Assembly: GCA_964583165.1 (NCBI GenBank)
Contig: CAZOVK010000103.1
Coordinates: 1-6,194, forward strand
Source of the DNA: CAZOVK01 sp964583165
GTDB taxonomy: Bacteria > Bacillota > Clostridia > Lachnospirales > WRAX01
Reading direction: 5' to 3'
DNA: 6,194 nt
The notes beneath the pieces are model-generated. The model was not told the origin of the DNA and did not search any database. It worked only from the letters and a program-made list of their open reading frames with translations. The translations under genes and the position numbers were made by a program. Below are positions 6,085 to 6,194 of this stretch, in pieces (within the stretch, counting starts at the first letter, position 1; each line of letters starts with the position of its first letter).

Positions 6085-6120
6085 TCGAAAGCTGTCGAAT
6101 GTGAATTTGGCAGCTTTTGG
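6085..6120 (+). terminator. 16-bp hairpin with GUGA tetraloop after tRNA-Leu
   Basis: Bases 6085-6100 pair without interruption with 6105-6120 around GTGA (6101-6104), a GNRA tetraloop. The core GAAAGCTG/CAGCTTTT is the strongest part. Four of the sixteen pairs are G-U, and these hold only in RNA copied from the plus strand. The position suggests the end of the tRNA transcript, but the T-run is just four bases and lies inside the stem, so it is not a textbook terminator. A 5' leader structure of the next gene is an alternative. Confidence 0.5.
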
Positions 6121-6157
6121 TGTATAGGATAAAAAATTATGTTTGGTGGTTTCGCAA

Positions 6158-6194
6158 ATGTCAAGAGGCATCGTTGTTTTTGGAGCAAATGGTA
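6158..6194 (+). CDS. P-loop NTP-binding protein, 3'-truncated by window edge
   Basis: Only the first 12 codons are visible: MSRGIVVFGANG, a hydrophobic beta strand leading into the beginning of a Walker A loop (GANG, expected to continue as xGK). This is the usual N-terminus of small P-loop kinases and related ATPases. The specific family (nucleotide kinase, shikimate-kinase-like or other) cannot be told. A GGTGG at 6145-6149, eight bases before the ATG, is an acceptable ribosome binding site. The ATG at 6139 is in another frame and gives no recognisable protein. Confidence 0.6.
   Translation, partial: MSRGIVVFGANG

Noticed and set aside
6107..6135. Possible promoter TTGGCA (6107-6112) with TAAAAA (6130-6135) for the P-loop gene
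   Set aside because: The spacing is 17 bases, but the -10 lies in an A-run and the -35 lies inside the hairpin; too weak to list.
5962..6171. 69-codon minus-strand reading frame with RPKGFEPPLP and LNHTRLPVPPRA
   Set aside because: It is the antisense of tRNA-Leu; such peptides are a known artefact of translating the complement of tRNA-Leu or tRNA-Ser genes.
1..6194. Mobile element, CRISPR array, phage gene or toxin-antitoxin pair
   Set aside because: No transposase, terminal inverted repeats, regularly spaced repeats or small paired genes were found on either strand, and tRNA-Leu has no integrase or direct repeat beside it.

Overview
The window looks like ordinary chromosome from a Gram-positive-type bacterium, most likely an uncultured member of the Clostridia (Bacillota). 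The reasons are the close lspA and RluA-family pair, the Clostridia-like sequence of LspA and the Nudix protein, strong AGGAGG-type ribosome binding sites and sigma-A-type promoters. This is judged by eye, without a database search. I see no insertion sequence, phage gene, CRISPR array or rRNA.

Plus strand, left part (1-2911): the 3' portion of a Nudix hydrolase gene runs in from outside. A 103-base gap holds a weak terminator-like hairpin and a 9-bp inverted repeat that runs into the murA ribosome binding site. murA (cell-wall precursor synthesis, all key residues present) follows. Eighteen bases later starts a gene for a secreted lipoprotein with an HEFGH zinc-peptidase motif. One in-frame TAA at 2204-2206 splits it. 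The reading frame on both sides of the stop is open and protein-like, so this is one gene of about 369 codons interrupted once.

Minus strand, middle (2908-5880): a tight cluster, transcribed right to left, of a YhhN/TMEM86-like membrane protein, aroB, lspA and an RluA-family pseudouridine synthase. Neighbouring genes overlap or lie within 27 bases, so they probably form one operon. A near-consensus promoter (TTGACA, 17 bp, GATAAT) sits so close to the first ATG that the message should be leaderless. The last gene converges on the broken lipoprotein gene and their stop codons overlap in a shared TTAA.

Plus strand, right part (5947-6194): an extended -10 promoter drives tRNA-Leu(CAG). It is followed by an unbroken 16-bp RNA hairpin with a GUGA tetraloop, then the first 12 codons of a P-loop nucleotide-binding protein that runs out of the window.

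The genes cover housekeeping work: envelope synthesis (murA), lipoprotein maturation (lspA), aromatic precursors (aroB), rRNA modification (RluA family) and translation (tRNA-Leu). The items most worth a second look are the interrupted metallopeptidase lipoprotein, the predicted leaderless operon promoter, the strand-biased hairpin after the tRNA, and the short N-terminus of AroB.
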